Shown piece by piece: positions 27,146 to 34,414 of a stretch of 64,000 nt of DNA. Source of the stretch: Brevibacterium oceani (GTDB taxonomy: Bacteria; Actinomycetota; Actinomycetes; Actinomycetales; Brevibacteriaceae); the NCBI RefSeq assembly GCF_013623835.1, contig NZ_JABKDE010000001.1, positions 186,001-250,000 of the forward strand. The letters run 5' to 3'. Below the pieces are notes generated by a model. It worked only from the letters and a program-made list of their open reading frames with translations, did no database searches and was not told where the DNA came from. The position numbers and the translations under genes were made by a program. How positions within the stretch are numbered: the first letter of the stretch is position 1; each line of letters begins with the position of its first letter.

Positions 27146-28006
27146 ATGGCGAAGAACAGCTCCGGAGATGACAAGCGCAAGAAGGCGCGTGAGAACGCCC
27201 GCCAGATCGCAGCGAATCAGGCGAAGAAGGAGAAGACCGCCAAGACGATTCTGTACGTCGGCATCGGTGTCGTCATCGTCGTAGTCCTGGCCGTGGTCGG
27301 TGTGCTCATATTCCAGCAGAACAAGCCGGCGGTGAATCCCGAGAACTACGTCTCCGAGGGGATCACGGTCTCCAAGGACAACGCTCTCGTCCAGCCGTTG
27401 AAGATGCCGGAAGGTGAGGAGTCCGACCTTCCCGCCGCGACCGACGCCGGCGCGAAGAAGGACGCCGCCACGGTCACGGTCTACCTCGACTTCCAGTGCC
27501 CGGGCTGCAAGGCCTTCGAAGAGTCGAACTCCGGCATGCTGAAGAAGCTCGCCGATGAGGGAACGATCGTCATCAACTACAAGCCCGTGTCGTTCCTCGA
27601 TCGCATGTCCAGCGGCAACGAGTACTCGACCCGTTCGGCCAACCTCGCCGCCTGCGTCGTCGACAGCCAGCCGGACAAGGCCATCGACCTCTTCGATGCG
27701 CTCTACGCCCAGCAGCCCGAAGAGGGCACCGAGGGGCGCTCCGACGACGAGCTGCTCAAGGTGGCCAAGGACGCCGGAATCGACACTTCGGCCAAGCTCA
27801 AGGCCGATCCCGAGCAGACCGTGGAGTCCTGCGTCACCGACCAGACGTTCAAGAAGTTCGTCGAGCAGTCGAGCCAGAGCGCCCTGGACGACAAGGTCGA
27901 GGCCACCCCGTGGGTGCTCATCAACGGCAAGCACACCGAGAACACCAGTGACCCGCAGGCGCTCGCCACCGAGATCCTCAAGGCCACCGGAGAAGTCAAG
28001 GGCTGA
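27146..28006 (+). CDS. Membrane-anchored DsbA-like thiol-disulfide oxidoreductase
   Basis: 286 residues. A Lys-rich cytosolic tail (1-35), one transmembrane helix (about 36-57), then an extracytoplasmic thioredoxin fold. VYLDFQCPGCKAFEE provides the CPGC active site, the helical insert follows, and ATPWVLINGKH is the cis-proline loop. Likely forms or reshuffles disulfides in exported proteins. ATG 27146 has GTGAGGAAC upstream. Transcribed alone before tRNA-Thr. Confidence 0.88.
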   Translation: MAKNSSGDDKRKKARENARQIAANQAKKEKTAKTILYVGIGVVIVVVLAVVGVLIFQQNKPAVNPENYVSEGITVSKDNALVQPLKMPEGEESDLPAATDAGAKKDAATVTVYLDFQCPGCKAFEESNSGMLKKLADEGTIVINYKPVSFLDRMSSGNEYSTRSANLAACVVDSQPDKAIDLFDALYAQQPEEGTEGRSDDELLKVAKDAGIDTSAKLKADPEQTVESCVTDQTFKKFVEQSSQSALDDKVEATPWVLINGKHTENTSDPQALATEILKATGEVKG

Positions 28007-28214
28007 TCGCCGAGGCGCTTCAGCTGAGCGCATCGCTTGCGAAGGCCGGTTCCCGCCGAGGTGGGGGCTGGCCTTCGCCGTCCCCGCGGAGGTGGTGGCT
28101 GGCCTTCGTCGTCCCCGCGGAGGTGGTGGCTGGCCTTCGCCGTCCCCGCAGTTTTGTGGCGGGCACGGGCCATGGACTACTATCGTGTAGGCGCAGACGC
28201 TCGGTCTGCACCAC
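28007..28214. repeat. 31-bp tandem repeats upstream of tRNA-Thr
   Basis: Three copies of a 31-base unit beginning CCGCGGAGGTGGTGGCTGGC occupy about 28050-28148. The tRNA promoter lies after them (TACTATCG near 28181). Confidence 0.75.
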
Positions 28215-28287
28215 GCCTCCTTAGCTCAGTTGGTAGAGCACCGCTCTTGTAAAGCGAAGGTCGTCAGTTCGAGTCTGACAGGGGGCT
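28215..28287 (+). tRNA. tRNA-Thr (anticodon TGT), prophage attachment site
   Basis: Cloverleaf folds: acceptor GCCTCCT/AGGGGGC with one G-T pair, D arm TAGCTCAGTTGGTAGAGCA, anticodon loop CTTGTAA giving TGT, T arm GTCAG-TTCGAGT-CTGAC. CCA is not encoded. The phage integrase gene lies 129 bases downstream and points back at it. Confidence 0.95.
28250..28287 (+). other. Probable attL of the prophage (tRNA 3' half)
   Basis: Tyrosine integrases of this kind recombine at the 3' half of a tRNA gene. The matching attR would be a copy of this stretch beyond the window's right end. Exact core limits cannot be set from one copy. Confidence 0.55.
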
Positions 28288-28365
28288 CACAGTCTCACCA
28301 GGCACAACACGGAAAAAGCGGGACACGAATTGCGTCACCGTTAACAGAGCATCAACACGCAACAC

Positions 28366-28401
28366 AGAGAACCCCCGACCAAACACGGTCGGGGGTTCTC
28401 T
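28366..28401 (-). terminator. Integrase terminator
   Basis: AGAGAACCCCCGACC (28366-28380) and its exact complement (28387-28401) with a 6-base loop, 16 bases past the integrase stop. Confidence 0.75.
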
Positions 28402-28416
28402 CACATTCACCATCAT

Positions 28417-29424
28417 TCACAGAAGCGCGTTCAACACATCCTCATTCGGAACCTCCGCAAGATGCGCATACCGTTGCGTGGTCTGAATGCTGGTGTGACC
28501 AAGCAGCCGCCGAACTTCCTCCACCGGCACACCACCCTGAATCAGCCACGACGCGAACGAATGGCGTAGATCATGGATGCGGAACGGTTCAACCTTCGCC
28601 GCAACCGCCGCATCATCCAGAGCGCGCCGCAAAGACCTGCTGCGGGGCCGTTCGCCACGCGGCGACAGAATCACCGGGTCCGTGCCCCCTATCGACTCAT
28701 GAAGCCATTTAGGGACCGGCACGGTACGACGCTTCTTCCCCTTCGGATAATCGAGCAACTGCCCGTTCTTCTCATCCCACACTTCGGCAACGAGAATCAC
28801 ACCACGCTTACGATCAAACCGATGCGGCTGTAACCCTGCCGCTTCACCCCACCTGAGGCCCGTATAGGCGAGCAGGTATGTCAGTTTCGCCCACTGCGGG
28901 GACAAATGTGCGCACACTCTGTCCACTTCCGCTTTGGTGAGGAACCGTTCGTGTGTGACCTCACCAGTTTTCAACCTGACTCCCTGTGCGGGGTTCACGT
29001 GAATCAGTTCGTGGTCAACGGCTTCGCGTAATGACGTGTTCAGTAGGCCGACTATGCGGTTGACCGTGGTGGGTTTGTGGTTCGCCTTTAGTTCGGCAAC
29101 CCATCGCTTAACGTCGGCGCGGGTGATATCCGATAGTGCAGTCTTTCCCCACCTTGGCATCACATGCAGGTCGATGCGTTGTTCATCGGTGAGTTTCGTG
29201 GATGCGGCTATGTCCCGGTGTGCTTGCCATTCTTTCGACCATTCGCCCCACGTGACGGGTGTGTCCTTTGTTCGCATTTCACGAACTTCGGCTTCCTTCT
29301 TCGCTGCTGCCCGTAGTGCTGCCGGTCGGTGAGTGAACGTTCCGGGCGCGGTCTTCTGCTTCCCGTATGCGTCACGGTATCCGCCCCGGTATTCACCGTT
29401 CGCTAGTTGTCTAACCCACGCCAT
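28417..29424 (-). CDS. int: Phage tyrosine integrase
   Basis: 335 residues. An N-terminal arm-binding region (GGYRDAYGKQKTAPGTF) and SAM-like core-binding domain (residues 60-150) precede the catalytic domain: TGLRWGEAAGL (first Arg), HDLRHSFASWLIQGG (HxxR), LGHTSIQTTQRYAHL (His and nucleophile Tyr). It directs integration and excision at tRNA-Thr. Its ATG overlaps the stop of the repressor gene (TAATG), so it is co-transcribed with the repressor. Confidence 0.95.
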   Translation of the reverse strand: MAWVRQLANGEYRGGYRDAYGKQKTAPGTFTHRPAALRAAAKKEAEVREMRTKDTPVTWGEWSKEWQAHRDIAASTKLTDEQRIDLHVMPRWGKTALSDITRADVKRWVAELKANHKPTTVNRIVGLLNTSLREAVDHELIHVNPAQGVRLKTGEVTHERFLTKAEVDRVCAHLSPQWAKLTYLLAYTGLRWGEAAGLQPHRFDRKRGVILVAEVWDEKNGQLLDYPKGKKRRTVPVPKWLHESIGGTDPVILSPRGERPRSRSLRRALDDAAVAAKVEPFRIHDLRHSFASWLIQGGVPVEEVRRLLGHTSIQTTQRYAHLAEVPNEDVLNALL

Positions 29425-29708
29425 TACTCACTCACCGCGTCCATGATGCTGAAGTGGTCTTCGTCGGAACCCTGTGCCATTCGGATGCCGCGCACTAGTA
29501 CTTCTTGCGGGTCGATGCCGAGGTGATGGCAGGCGACGAAGATTTGGTCCAGGTCGAGGGGTGCCTGTCCGCGCAGCTGTCGGGATAGGTGGGATTGGCT
29601 TATGCCGAGGATTGACGCGAGTTTGGTTTGGGTCACGCCTTTTATCACCATTTGCGCTTTGATGAGGCGCGCGATGGCGTTTGCTTCTGGGGATACTTGG
29701 GCGTTCAT
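29424..29708 (-). CDS. XRE-type helix-turn-helix protein, probable prophage repressor
   Basis: 94 residues from ATG 29708 (MNAQVSPEA). The HTH is GVTQTKLASILGISQSHLSRQLRG at about residues 24-47; the C-terminal part HHLGIDPQEVLVRG resembles other small XRE regulators. Small, no peptidase domain, so not a RecA-cleaved repressor. It is divergent from the Cro-like gene across 29709-29887, a typical lysogeny switch. Confidence 0.8.
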   Translation of the reverse strand: MNAQVSPEANAIARLIKAQMVIKGVTQTKLASILGISQSHLSRQLRGQAPLDLDQIFVACHHLGIDPQEVLVRGIRMAQGSDEDHFSIMDAVSE

Positions 29709-29887
29709 GGGTCCAGCATTGCACGCCACGCCCAACTATGCAAGAAAGTTACAAATTATTTTCCTGAGCATGGTCCGTGCCTGACCTGCATGAACACCCA
29801 CATACCGCATGGTAACCAGCCAAATCACACTGATGCAATTCTATGCTCACCAGCATAAGCCGTGTTCCGTGGGGTAGCTTAGTAGCC
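29709..29887. promoter_or_regulatory. Lysogeny-switch promoter/operator region
   Basis: Contains the inverted repeats TATGCT-CACC-AGCATA (29842-29857) and TACC-GCAT-GGTA (29803-29814), plus single GCAT-type half sites near 29741 and 29767. The first sits where the -35 box of the rightward promoter should be. Likely operators for repressor and Cro-like protein. Confidence 0.6.
29875..29880 (+). promoter_or_regulatory. -10 element of the early rightward promoter
   Basis: TAGCTT followed by 7 bases and then ATG 29888: a leaderless start identical in layout to host genes cysS and the LacI regulator. Confidence 0.55.
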
Positions 29888-30277
29888 ATGAACACCACGA
29901 CAGGCACAGTAGCCAAGAACATCCGAAAGGCTCTCAACGCCGAGGGCTACACCGCAAAGAACATCGCAGAACGACTCAACGTTTCCTACTCGCAAGCAAC
30001 GCGACTCCTCAACGGGAAGTCCCGGTTCCGTCCCGAGTACATCGGCACAATCTCCCGAATGCTCGGCATGGACCCGGAACGACTGATCGGGGTCAACCCG
30101 AACAAGGTGACTATCAAGTTCACGGTGAAGGAAGCAGCAGAGCGCACCAAGTACCACCCGGACACGATCAGGAAGGCCGTGTATCGGGGCGAAATGAAGT
30201 CGGTTCAGAGAGTCAAGGGCGGCAAGTACCTCATTGACGAGATGGATTTGACCGCATGGTTGGCGGGTGCGAGATGA
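29888..30277 (+). CDS. Cro-like/excisionase-like fusion protein
   Basis: 129 residues with two DNA-binding domains. Residues 1-65 are an XRE-type HTH (GYTAKNIAERLNVSYSQATRLLNGKS). Residues 75-129 are a winged-helix excisionase/MerR-type domain (FTVKEAAERTKYHPDTIRKAVYRGEM, then KGGKYLIDEMDLTAWL). The first rightward gene opposite the repressor is the usual Cro place, and the second domain is the usual Xis, so both functions appear joined. Start supported by the -10 at 29875. Overlaps the next gene by ATGA. Confidence 0.75.
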   Translation: MNTTTGTVAKNIRKALNAEGYTAKNIAERLNVSYSQATRLLNGKSRFRPEYIGTISRMLGMDPERLIGVNPNKVTIKFTVKEAAERTKYHPDTIRKAVYRGEMKSVQRVKGGKYLIDEMDLTAWLAGAR

Positions 30278-30543
30278 GTCCCGCAACAGTTACAGACCTC
30301 AGCCGAGTTTCGCACACGGGAGGGACGGCCTCAGGGTTCCAGAACAGGATCATCCGGTTCTGCTTCGATAACGGTATCGAGATTTCGAACTCTAAGGCGC
30401 GGAAGTTGAGTATCCGGTTGGCTCGTCGCATGGATGCGATGAGCGAAGAGTTCGACTTCTATGAGTCCCTCCGCATTCTCGGCATGACCACGGACACGAC
30501 CGCCCGCGACGCGGTTCGCAACCTGGAACGCACCACTCACTAA
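30274..30543 (+). CDS. Hypothetical phage protein
   Basis: 89 residues, ATGA overlap with the Cro/Xis gene. Mostly helical and basic in the middle (NSKARKLSIRLARRMDAM). No family recognised. Ends before a terminator at 30561, so it closes the immediate-early unit. Confidence 0.6.
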   Translation: MSPATVTDLSRVSHTGGTASGFQNRIIRFCFDNGIEISNSKARKLSIRLARRMDAMSEEFDFYESLRILGMTTDTTARDAVRNLERTTH

Positions 30544-30560
30544 GACTGCACCACCCAAAC

Positions 30561-30600
30561 AAGCCCCGGTTCACGTTGGCAGCGTGGGCCGGGGCTTTCT
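30561..30600 (+). terminator. Early-unit terminator
   Basis: AAGCCCCGG (30561-30569) pairs with CCGGGGCTT (30589-30597); an inner CACG/CGTG stem extends it; a short T-rich end follows. Confidence 0.7.
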
Positions 30601-30628
30601 AATACCTACTTACGGGAGACGAATTGTA

Positions 30629-30898
30629 ATGACGATTAAGGATGCGGTTAAGCGGATCATGGCGAATTCGCCGAATACGAATCGGGCGAAGGTGCATAAC
30701 CGGTTGAAGCAACTGGTGGGTGCCGGTGTGTCTGTTGAGGATGCGTTTAATGGCCTGGATGTGGTTGTTCGGACTGAGGGTTTGAACGGTCGTAAGGGTG
30801 GTGGTGATCCTACCGCGCAGGAAGCAATGGCACGCATGGAGACGGATATTCGTGAAGAGCACGGGTATATGACTAATTGGGTTACAAGGTGGGGCTGA
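30629..30898 (+). CDS. Hypothetical phage protein
   Basis: 89 residues, ATG 30629 with GGGAGAC upstream. DAVKRIMANSPNTNRAKVHNRLKQLVGAGVSVEDAF looks like two helices. G/T-rich coding strand. Function unknown. Confidence 0.6.
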   Translation: MTIKDAVKRIMANSPNTNRAKVHNRLKQLVGAGVSVEDAFNGLDVVVRTEGLNGRKGGGDPTAQEAMARMETDIREEHGYMTNWVTRWG

Positions 30899-30933
30899 AC
30901 GGCTTCACGGATTTCACGAGGGAGTGAAGAGCA

Positions 30934-31074
30934 ATGACTGCAAATGGCTTTGATTATGACTGGGACGACCGCATGAATAATGGGTCTGGCGGTTGGCATA
31001 TCAGTGAGCATGAAGAACGGCCTGTCCGTGATGCTGATGATTTTCTGGCCGCACTGCATAGGAAACTGTCATGA
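30934..31074 (+). CDS. Hypothetical small phage protein
   Basis: 46 residues, ATG 30934 preceded by GAAGAG. Acidic, begins MTANGFDYDWDDRMNNG. Its stop overlaps the next ATG (ATGA). Confidence 0.55.
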   Translation: MTANGFDYDWDDRMNNGSGGWHISEHEERPVRDADDFLAALHRKLS

Positions 31075-31286
31075 CCGCGAATCCCGAGTATGTGGTGGCG
31101 CGGACTACGGTTGCGACGCCTTTGGAGGTTCGTGAGGCGGCGTTGTTTACTACGTCGGCGGTTTGGTCTGATTTGGATGTGCGTGTTGCGTCTGTGATTC
31201 CGGCTATGTACCCGGAACGGTTTTCGCGTGACACGTACTGGTTTGATGCTGACGTTACTGCAAGGCTCACGAGGGGGCGGAAATGA
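31071..31286 (+). CDS. Hypothetical phage protein
   Basis: 71 residues, ATGA-coupled on both sides. YWFDADVTARLTRGRK at the C-terminus. No family recognised. Confidence 0.6.
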   Translation: MTANPEYVVARTTVATPLEVREAALFTTSAVWSDLDVRVASVIPAMYPERFSRDTYWFDADVTARLTRGRK

Positions 31287-31456
31287 ACATGCCTCCTGCT
31301 TTTCTTCGCGAGTGCGATATGCAACGTATGCGCGACCACGGGACAGCAACGGTCGCTGAATTGGAACGGGCTGCTGCATGGATTCCTGTGCGCGGTTACG
31401 AAGTGTCTGGTGATGCAATTGCGATTCTTCGACGCAAAGGATTGTTCGATGAATAG
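31283..31456 (+). CDS. Hypothetical small phage protein
   Basis: 57 residues, start ATG 31283 in ATGA overlap. Helical, with ATVAELERAAAWIP. Overlaps the next gene by 8 bases. Confidence 0.5.
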   Translation: MNMPPAFLRECDMQRMRDHGTATVAELERAAAWIPVRGYEVSGDAIAILRRKGLFDE

Positions 31457-31595
31457 GGCACAACGACAGAACGTGTTTTTGACGGTTACTCTCGTGGCGG
31501 TTGTAATCGCCGGAACGCTCGCTTTGGTCGGTTTTGGCGATTATGAGCAGGCACGCGACGACCACCGGCAATCACAACACAAGGACCAACCATGA
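31449..31595 (+). CDS. Small single-pass membrane protein
   Basis: 48 residues: basic start MNRAQRQNVF, a hydrophobic helix LTVTLVAVVIAGTLALVGF, and a polar C-tail rich in Asp/His/Gln. Might be a superinfection or host-takeover factor; nothing identifies it further. Confidence 0.55.
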   Translation: MNRAQRQNVFLTVTLVAVVIAGTLALVGFGDYEQARDDHRQSQHKDQP

Positions 31596-31765
31596 TCTTG
31601 TTGAAAGTTAAACCACTTACGCGTGACCCTGACGATGGTGTTGCTGCCACTTATGAATGCGGGGCGTGCTTGACAACCAGCGTCCAGCGGAAAGACGCGT
31701 ACGCAACACCAGAATACGTTCGCTGCCCACTATGCCAACACTTCGAAGGAGACAACGGATGCTGA
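31592..31765 (+). CDS. Small zinc-ribbon protein
   Basis: 57 residues; YECGACLTT and YVRCPLCQHF provide two CxxC pairs spaced as in a zinc ribbon. ATGA overlap with the upstream gene. Confidence 0.6.
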   Translation: MILLKVKPLTRDPDDGVAATYECGACLTTSVQRKDAYATPEYVRCPLCQHFEGDNGC

Positions 31766-31965
31766 CTATAGAACACGACTGGACAGACAACATTCTCAAA
31801 GTCGTCACAGACAGTACAGTCACACCACTTGATTTCGAAGACGCGCTCGATCTGCTCACTGATCTACAGCATTACACGGAACGCATGGAAGAACGCGAAA
31901 TCGAGTTAGACAAACACCGTTACAGCGACGAATACGGGGACGGCGAAACAGCATGGAGGCAGTGA
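31759..31965 (+). CDS. Hypothetical phage protein
   Basis: 68 residues from ATG 31759, overlapping the upstream stop by 7 bases with GAAGGAG ahead. Acidic, one amphipathic helix DFEDALDLLTDLQHYTERMEE. Confidence 0.55.
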   Translation: MLTIEHDWTDNILKVVTDSTVTPLDFEDALDLLTDLQHYTERMEEREIELDKHRYSDEYGDGETAWRQ

Positions 31966-32357
31966 TGAACAAGCAGGAACTGATCAAGAAGATCGCGGAC
32001 GAGGGTTGGGCACACCGAATGGCCGACGGGATCGTCAACGCCATAGACGCTGAGGGTTGGCTCCGTAACCCTGGTGAGCCCATCGACCCGGCAGACATCC
32101 GCAAGGGCGACCGGGTGCGGTTTGCTTCCCCGAGCGGCCGGATCGCCGAGTACACAGCAGAGGCTACGCCAGCTCGACCCGAGGATGACCCCTGCGACTG
32201 GTTCCTCTTGGACCGACCGGACCCTGAGCCGACGAACGCGGAGAAGCTGAAAGCCGTTCTGGATGCAATCGGAGACAGCACAGGCGGATACCGCGAACAC
32301 CTGGCGAGCAAGCTCGACGAGGCTGGCGTGAAGGCACCGGGAGGCGACGATGACTAA
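31965..32357 (+). CDS. Phage protein with DPEPTNAE-type C-terminal module (copy 1)
   Basis: 130 residues; TGATG start with GGAGG seven bases before. The middle PADIRKGDRVRFASPSGRIAEYTAE looks like a small beta barrel. The end DPEPTNAEKLKAVLDAI...GVKAPGGDD is shared with proteins at 37973, 40233 and 40643. Function unknown. Confidence 0.6.
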   Translation: MNKQELIKKIADEGWAHRMADGIVNAIDAEGWLRNPGEPIDPADIRKGDRVRFASPSGRIAEYTAEATPARPEDDPCDWFLLDRPDPEPTNAEKLKAVLDAIGDSTGGYREHLASKLDEAGVKAPGGDDD

Positions 32358-32520
32358 TGCAACGTTTAATGCTGTTACTTATCCCGATACTGAGGGTGTG
32401 TATTTTGCGGTTGCGCGGGGGGATGTGTCGTTTGCAATGTTCTTCAATCTGGAAGAAATCTCCCGGCTAAAGGAAGTGATTGAAAACGCAACTAGACCCG
32501 AAGCCGATCCTCAGCAATGA
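32350..32520 (+). CDS. Hypothetical small phage protein
   Basis: 56 residues, overlapping the previous gene by 8 bases. Beta-rich start NATFNAVTYPDTEGVYFAVA. No family recognised. Confidence 0.55.
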   Translation: MTNATFNAVTYPDTEGVYFAVARGDVSFAMFFNLEEISRLKEVIENATRPEADPQQ

Positions 32521-32659
32521 CGGGCACGTTCGCCGCGCAGGACTCGGACTGCTCCGGCTGTACCCATCAGATTACGTTTTCGCGCCACGCATCGACTACT
32601 CGCAGCAGTACGAGGACTACATGCAGGCCGAGCGCGATTACCAGGAGGCGCACTCATGA
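32480..32659 (+). CDS. Hypothetical phage protein, TTG start
   Basis: 59 residues. TTG 32480 follows AAAGGAAG and an in-frame stop; the aromatic-rich C-half LYPSDYVFAPRIDYSQQYED looks like real protein, unlike the other frames here. Overlaps the upstream gene by 41 bases and the next by ATGA. Start is moderate confidence. Confidence 0.45.
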   Translation: MKTQLDPKPILSNDGHVRRAGLGLLRLYPSDYVFAPRIDYSQQYEDYMQAERDYQEAHS

Positions 32660-32757
32660 GGCTTGAACTCGCAATCATGTACGCATGCCGCGCCATTGTG
32701 TGGGGTGTTGGCGGTTTCATTATCTGCACTGCCGCTTATGCTTCGGTCTGGTTTTAG
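32656..32757 (+). CDS. Tiny membrane peptide
   Basis: 33 residues, ATGA-coupled; one hydrophobic helix IVWGVGGFIICTAAYASVW. Too short to classify. Confidence 0.45.
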   Translation: MRLELAIMYACRAIVWGVGGFIICTAAYASVWF

Positions 32758-32836
32758 TGGCTAATCCTCGAATAACTGGGATCATCTAACCCGTTAACCC
32801 CACTTACGAGCCACATCACACACATAAGGAGAACCC

Positions 32837-32932
32837 ATGGATGACGGTTGTATCGAATGGGACGAAAACGACAACCCACACCACGACGACCAAAACTGTA
32901 CATGCTGGTGCCATGAAGTGAACCTGATATGA
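32837..32932 (+). CDS. Tiny Cys/His-rich peptide
   Basis: 31 residues after a good AAGGAG. NPHHDDQNCTCWCHE could bind a metal. Stop overlaps the next ATG. Confidence 0.45.
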   Translation: MDDGCIEWDENDNPHHDDQNCTCWCHEVNLI

Positions 32933-33030
32933 ACTACTGGCCGTCTGATGAAGAAGTAGATGCCGCACAGATCGCGGGCGAGCGCAGGCGGGGAGGCGAT
33001 CAAGATCGCAGCGACACCCAAACCAATTAG
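32929..33030 (+). CDS. Hypothetical tiny phage protein
   Basis: 33 residues starting MNYWPSDEEVDAAQIAGERR, ATGA-coupled. It conflicts with the frame at 32960; the sensible-looking N-terminus here and the sensible C-terminus there may mean one gene broken by a frameshift near 32993. Confidence 0.35.
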   Translation: MNYWPSDEEVDAAQIAGERRRGGDQDRSDTQTN

Positions 33031-33157
33031 ACACAAACTCAAAGTCGTGCGCATGCTCGAACGGCTGGGACGCAAACACGATTACACAATGCTGCCGCCC
33101 ATCTGGATTAACGGGGTGCCACATGTTGCATTCAAGAAGGAGAAGGAAGAGGAATGA
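32960..33157 (+). CDS. Hypothetical phage protein, start uncertain
   Basis: Up to 65 residues. The convincing part is RHKLKVVRMLERLGRKHDYT onward to a Glu/Lys tail; first possible starts are ATG 32960, GTG 33047 or ATG 33053, none with a clear RBS. Overlaps the next gene by ATGA. See the frameshift remark for 32929. Confidence 0.4.
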   Translation: MPHRSRASAGGEAIKIAATPKPIRHKLKVVRMLERLGRKHDYTMLPPIWINGVPHVAFKKEKEEE

Positions 33158-33549
33158 AGGAGAAAGGCGAACGCCTGTTCTACCACCACGAGTACCCAGA
33201 CCCGCTATACGAAGACCGGACAGTCATGGTTGGTGGTCACGCAGACCCGGAAATCGCACTGATAGCTCACAAGGGAAATGATGCCGCAATCTATATCCCC
33301 AGGAGTGAGGTCGAATCAGTGATAGTTGCCCTGGCTGTGGGCACTAGTTACGTGACCCGCTCCCGACCCGACCGGGTTTCCAAGAACTATCGCCCCAATG
33401 CAATGTCGGGGTTCGTTGAGTCGTTCCGTGAGGCTATGGTGCCGACGTTCCGGGATCGGATGCGTGCGGCAATTGATGCGGCCGAGGATGACTGGGCAGC
33501 TAAGTGCGCAGTGACCAACATTGTAAATGAGTACGAGAGGTTGCGATGA
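33154..33549 (+). CDS. Hypothetical phage protein
   Basis: 131 residues, ATGA at both ends. Mixed alpha/beta; RLFYHHEYPDPLYEDRTVMVGG then helical C-half with MRAAIDAAEDDWAAK. Position before the exonuclease suggests a recombination or replication accessory, not shown. Confidence 0.6.
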   Translation: MKEKGERLFYHHEYPDPLYEDRTVMVGGHADPEIALIAHKGNDAAIYIPRSEVESVIVALAVGTSYVTRSRPDRVSKNYRPNAMSGFVESFREAMVPTFRDRMRAAIDAAEDDWAAKCAVTNIVNEYERLR

Positions 33550-34232
33550 AGCGAACGTTTTTCAACGAACTAGAACAAGGCACCGACGAATGGTTGCAAG
33601 CCCGGTGCGGCATCGTTACCGCGTCCACGATGCGTAACCTTGTCACCGCATCAGGTAAACCAGCCGACAACGATACGTCGCGCGGGTTTGTTCGGCAGTT
33701 GGCTACGGAACGCATTATTGGTGTTCCCGAGTACACGCACCCGACCCGGCCAATGCAGCGGGGGACAATGTTGGAGCCGTTTGCTCGGGACTTGTACGCG
33801 GAACATTACGCACCCGTTGAAGAAGTCGGATTCATCAGGCTCGATACGGAACGGTACGCACTCGGGTTTTCGCCTGACGGGTTGGTCGAGCGCGATGGGT
33901 TACTTGAAATCAAGTCACCTGGCCCGAAGGAACACCTACGCACAGTCCTGGCTGATATTCAGCCGACCGTTTACGACTGGCAGCTACAGGTTGGTTTGTT
34001 CGTTACCGGGCGCAGTTGGATTGATTTCGTCAGCTTCTGCCCCGGTATGGACCTCTATGTGAAGCGTGTCTACCCGAACCCGGAAGCATTCGAAACCATC
34101 GACACAGCGGTAACCAACGCAGAGGCACAGATTCGCGGCATGCTCCACACCTACTACACCACAGGCCGCGCAAACAACCGACCACACACCGAGTTCTTCG
34201 ACCCGTTCGAAGAAGACGAAATGGAGTTCTAG
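33546..34232 (+). CDS. YqaJ-type (lambda-exonuclease-like) recombination exonuclease
   Basis: 228 residues, close to lambda Exo. Starts with QGTDEWLQARCGIVTASTMRNL, the YqaJ signature. MLEPFARDLYAEHY and the catalytic GFSPDGLVE...LLEIKSP (Asp, Glu, Lys of the PD-(D/E)xK fold) and QLQVGLFVTG follow. It degrades the 5' strand of DNA ends for single-strand annealing recombination. A partner annealase is not recognisable, though 34415 is in the right place. Confidence 0.92.
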   Translation: MKRTFFNELEQGTDEWLQARCGIVTASTMRNLVTASGKPADNDTSRGFVRQLATERIIGVPEYTHPTRPMQRGTMLEPFARDLYAEHYAPVEEVGFIRLDTERYALGFSPDGLVERDGLLEIKSPGPKEHLRTVLADIQPTVYDWQLQVGLFVTGRSWIDFVSFCPGMDLYVKRVYPNPEAFETIDTAVTNAEAQIRGMLHTYYTTGRANNRPHTEFFDPFEEDEMEF

Positions 34233-34234
34233 CA

Positions 34235-34414
34235 ATGAGTAGAGCAAGTAAGTACGAAGACCTGGCAGACGAAATTAACCTCCACGTTCCCGGAAGGGGG
34301 AGCCACTACTACCCGGACGATGATACGCAACGCGATAGGCGCTCGGTTCTCAAGTGGCTCGACAAGCATCCCGAAGATATTCCAGGGCCGACTGTCGCAG
34401 ATAAGGATAACTAA
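34235..34414 (+). CDS. Hypothetical small phage protein
   Basis: 59 residues, charged; DDTQRDRRSVLKWLDKHPED forms a likely helix. Lies between exonuclease and the possible annealing protein. Confidence 0.5.
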   Translation: MSRASKYEDLADEINLHVPGRGSHYYPDDDTQRDRRSVLKWLDKHPEDIPGPTVADKDN

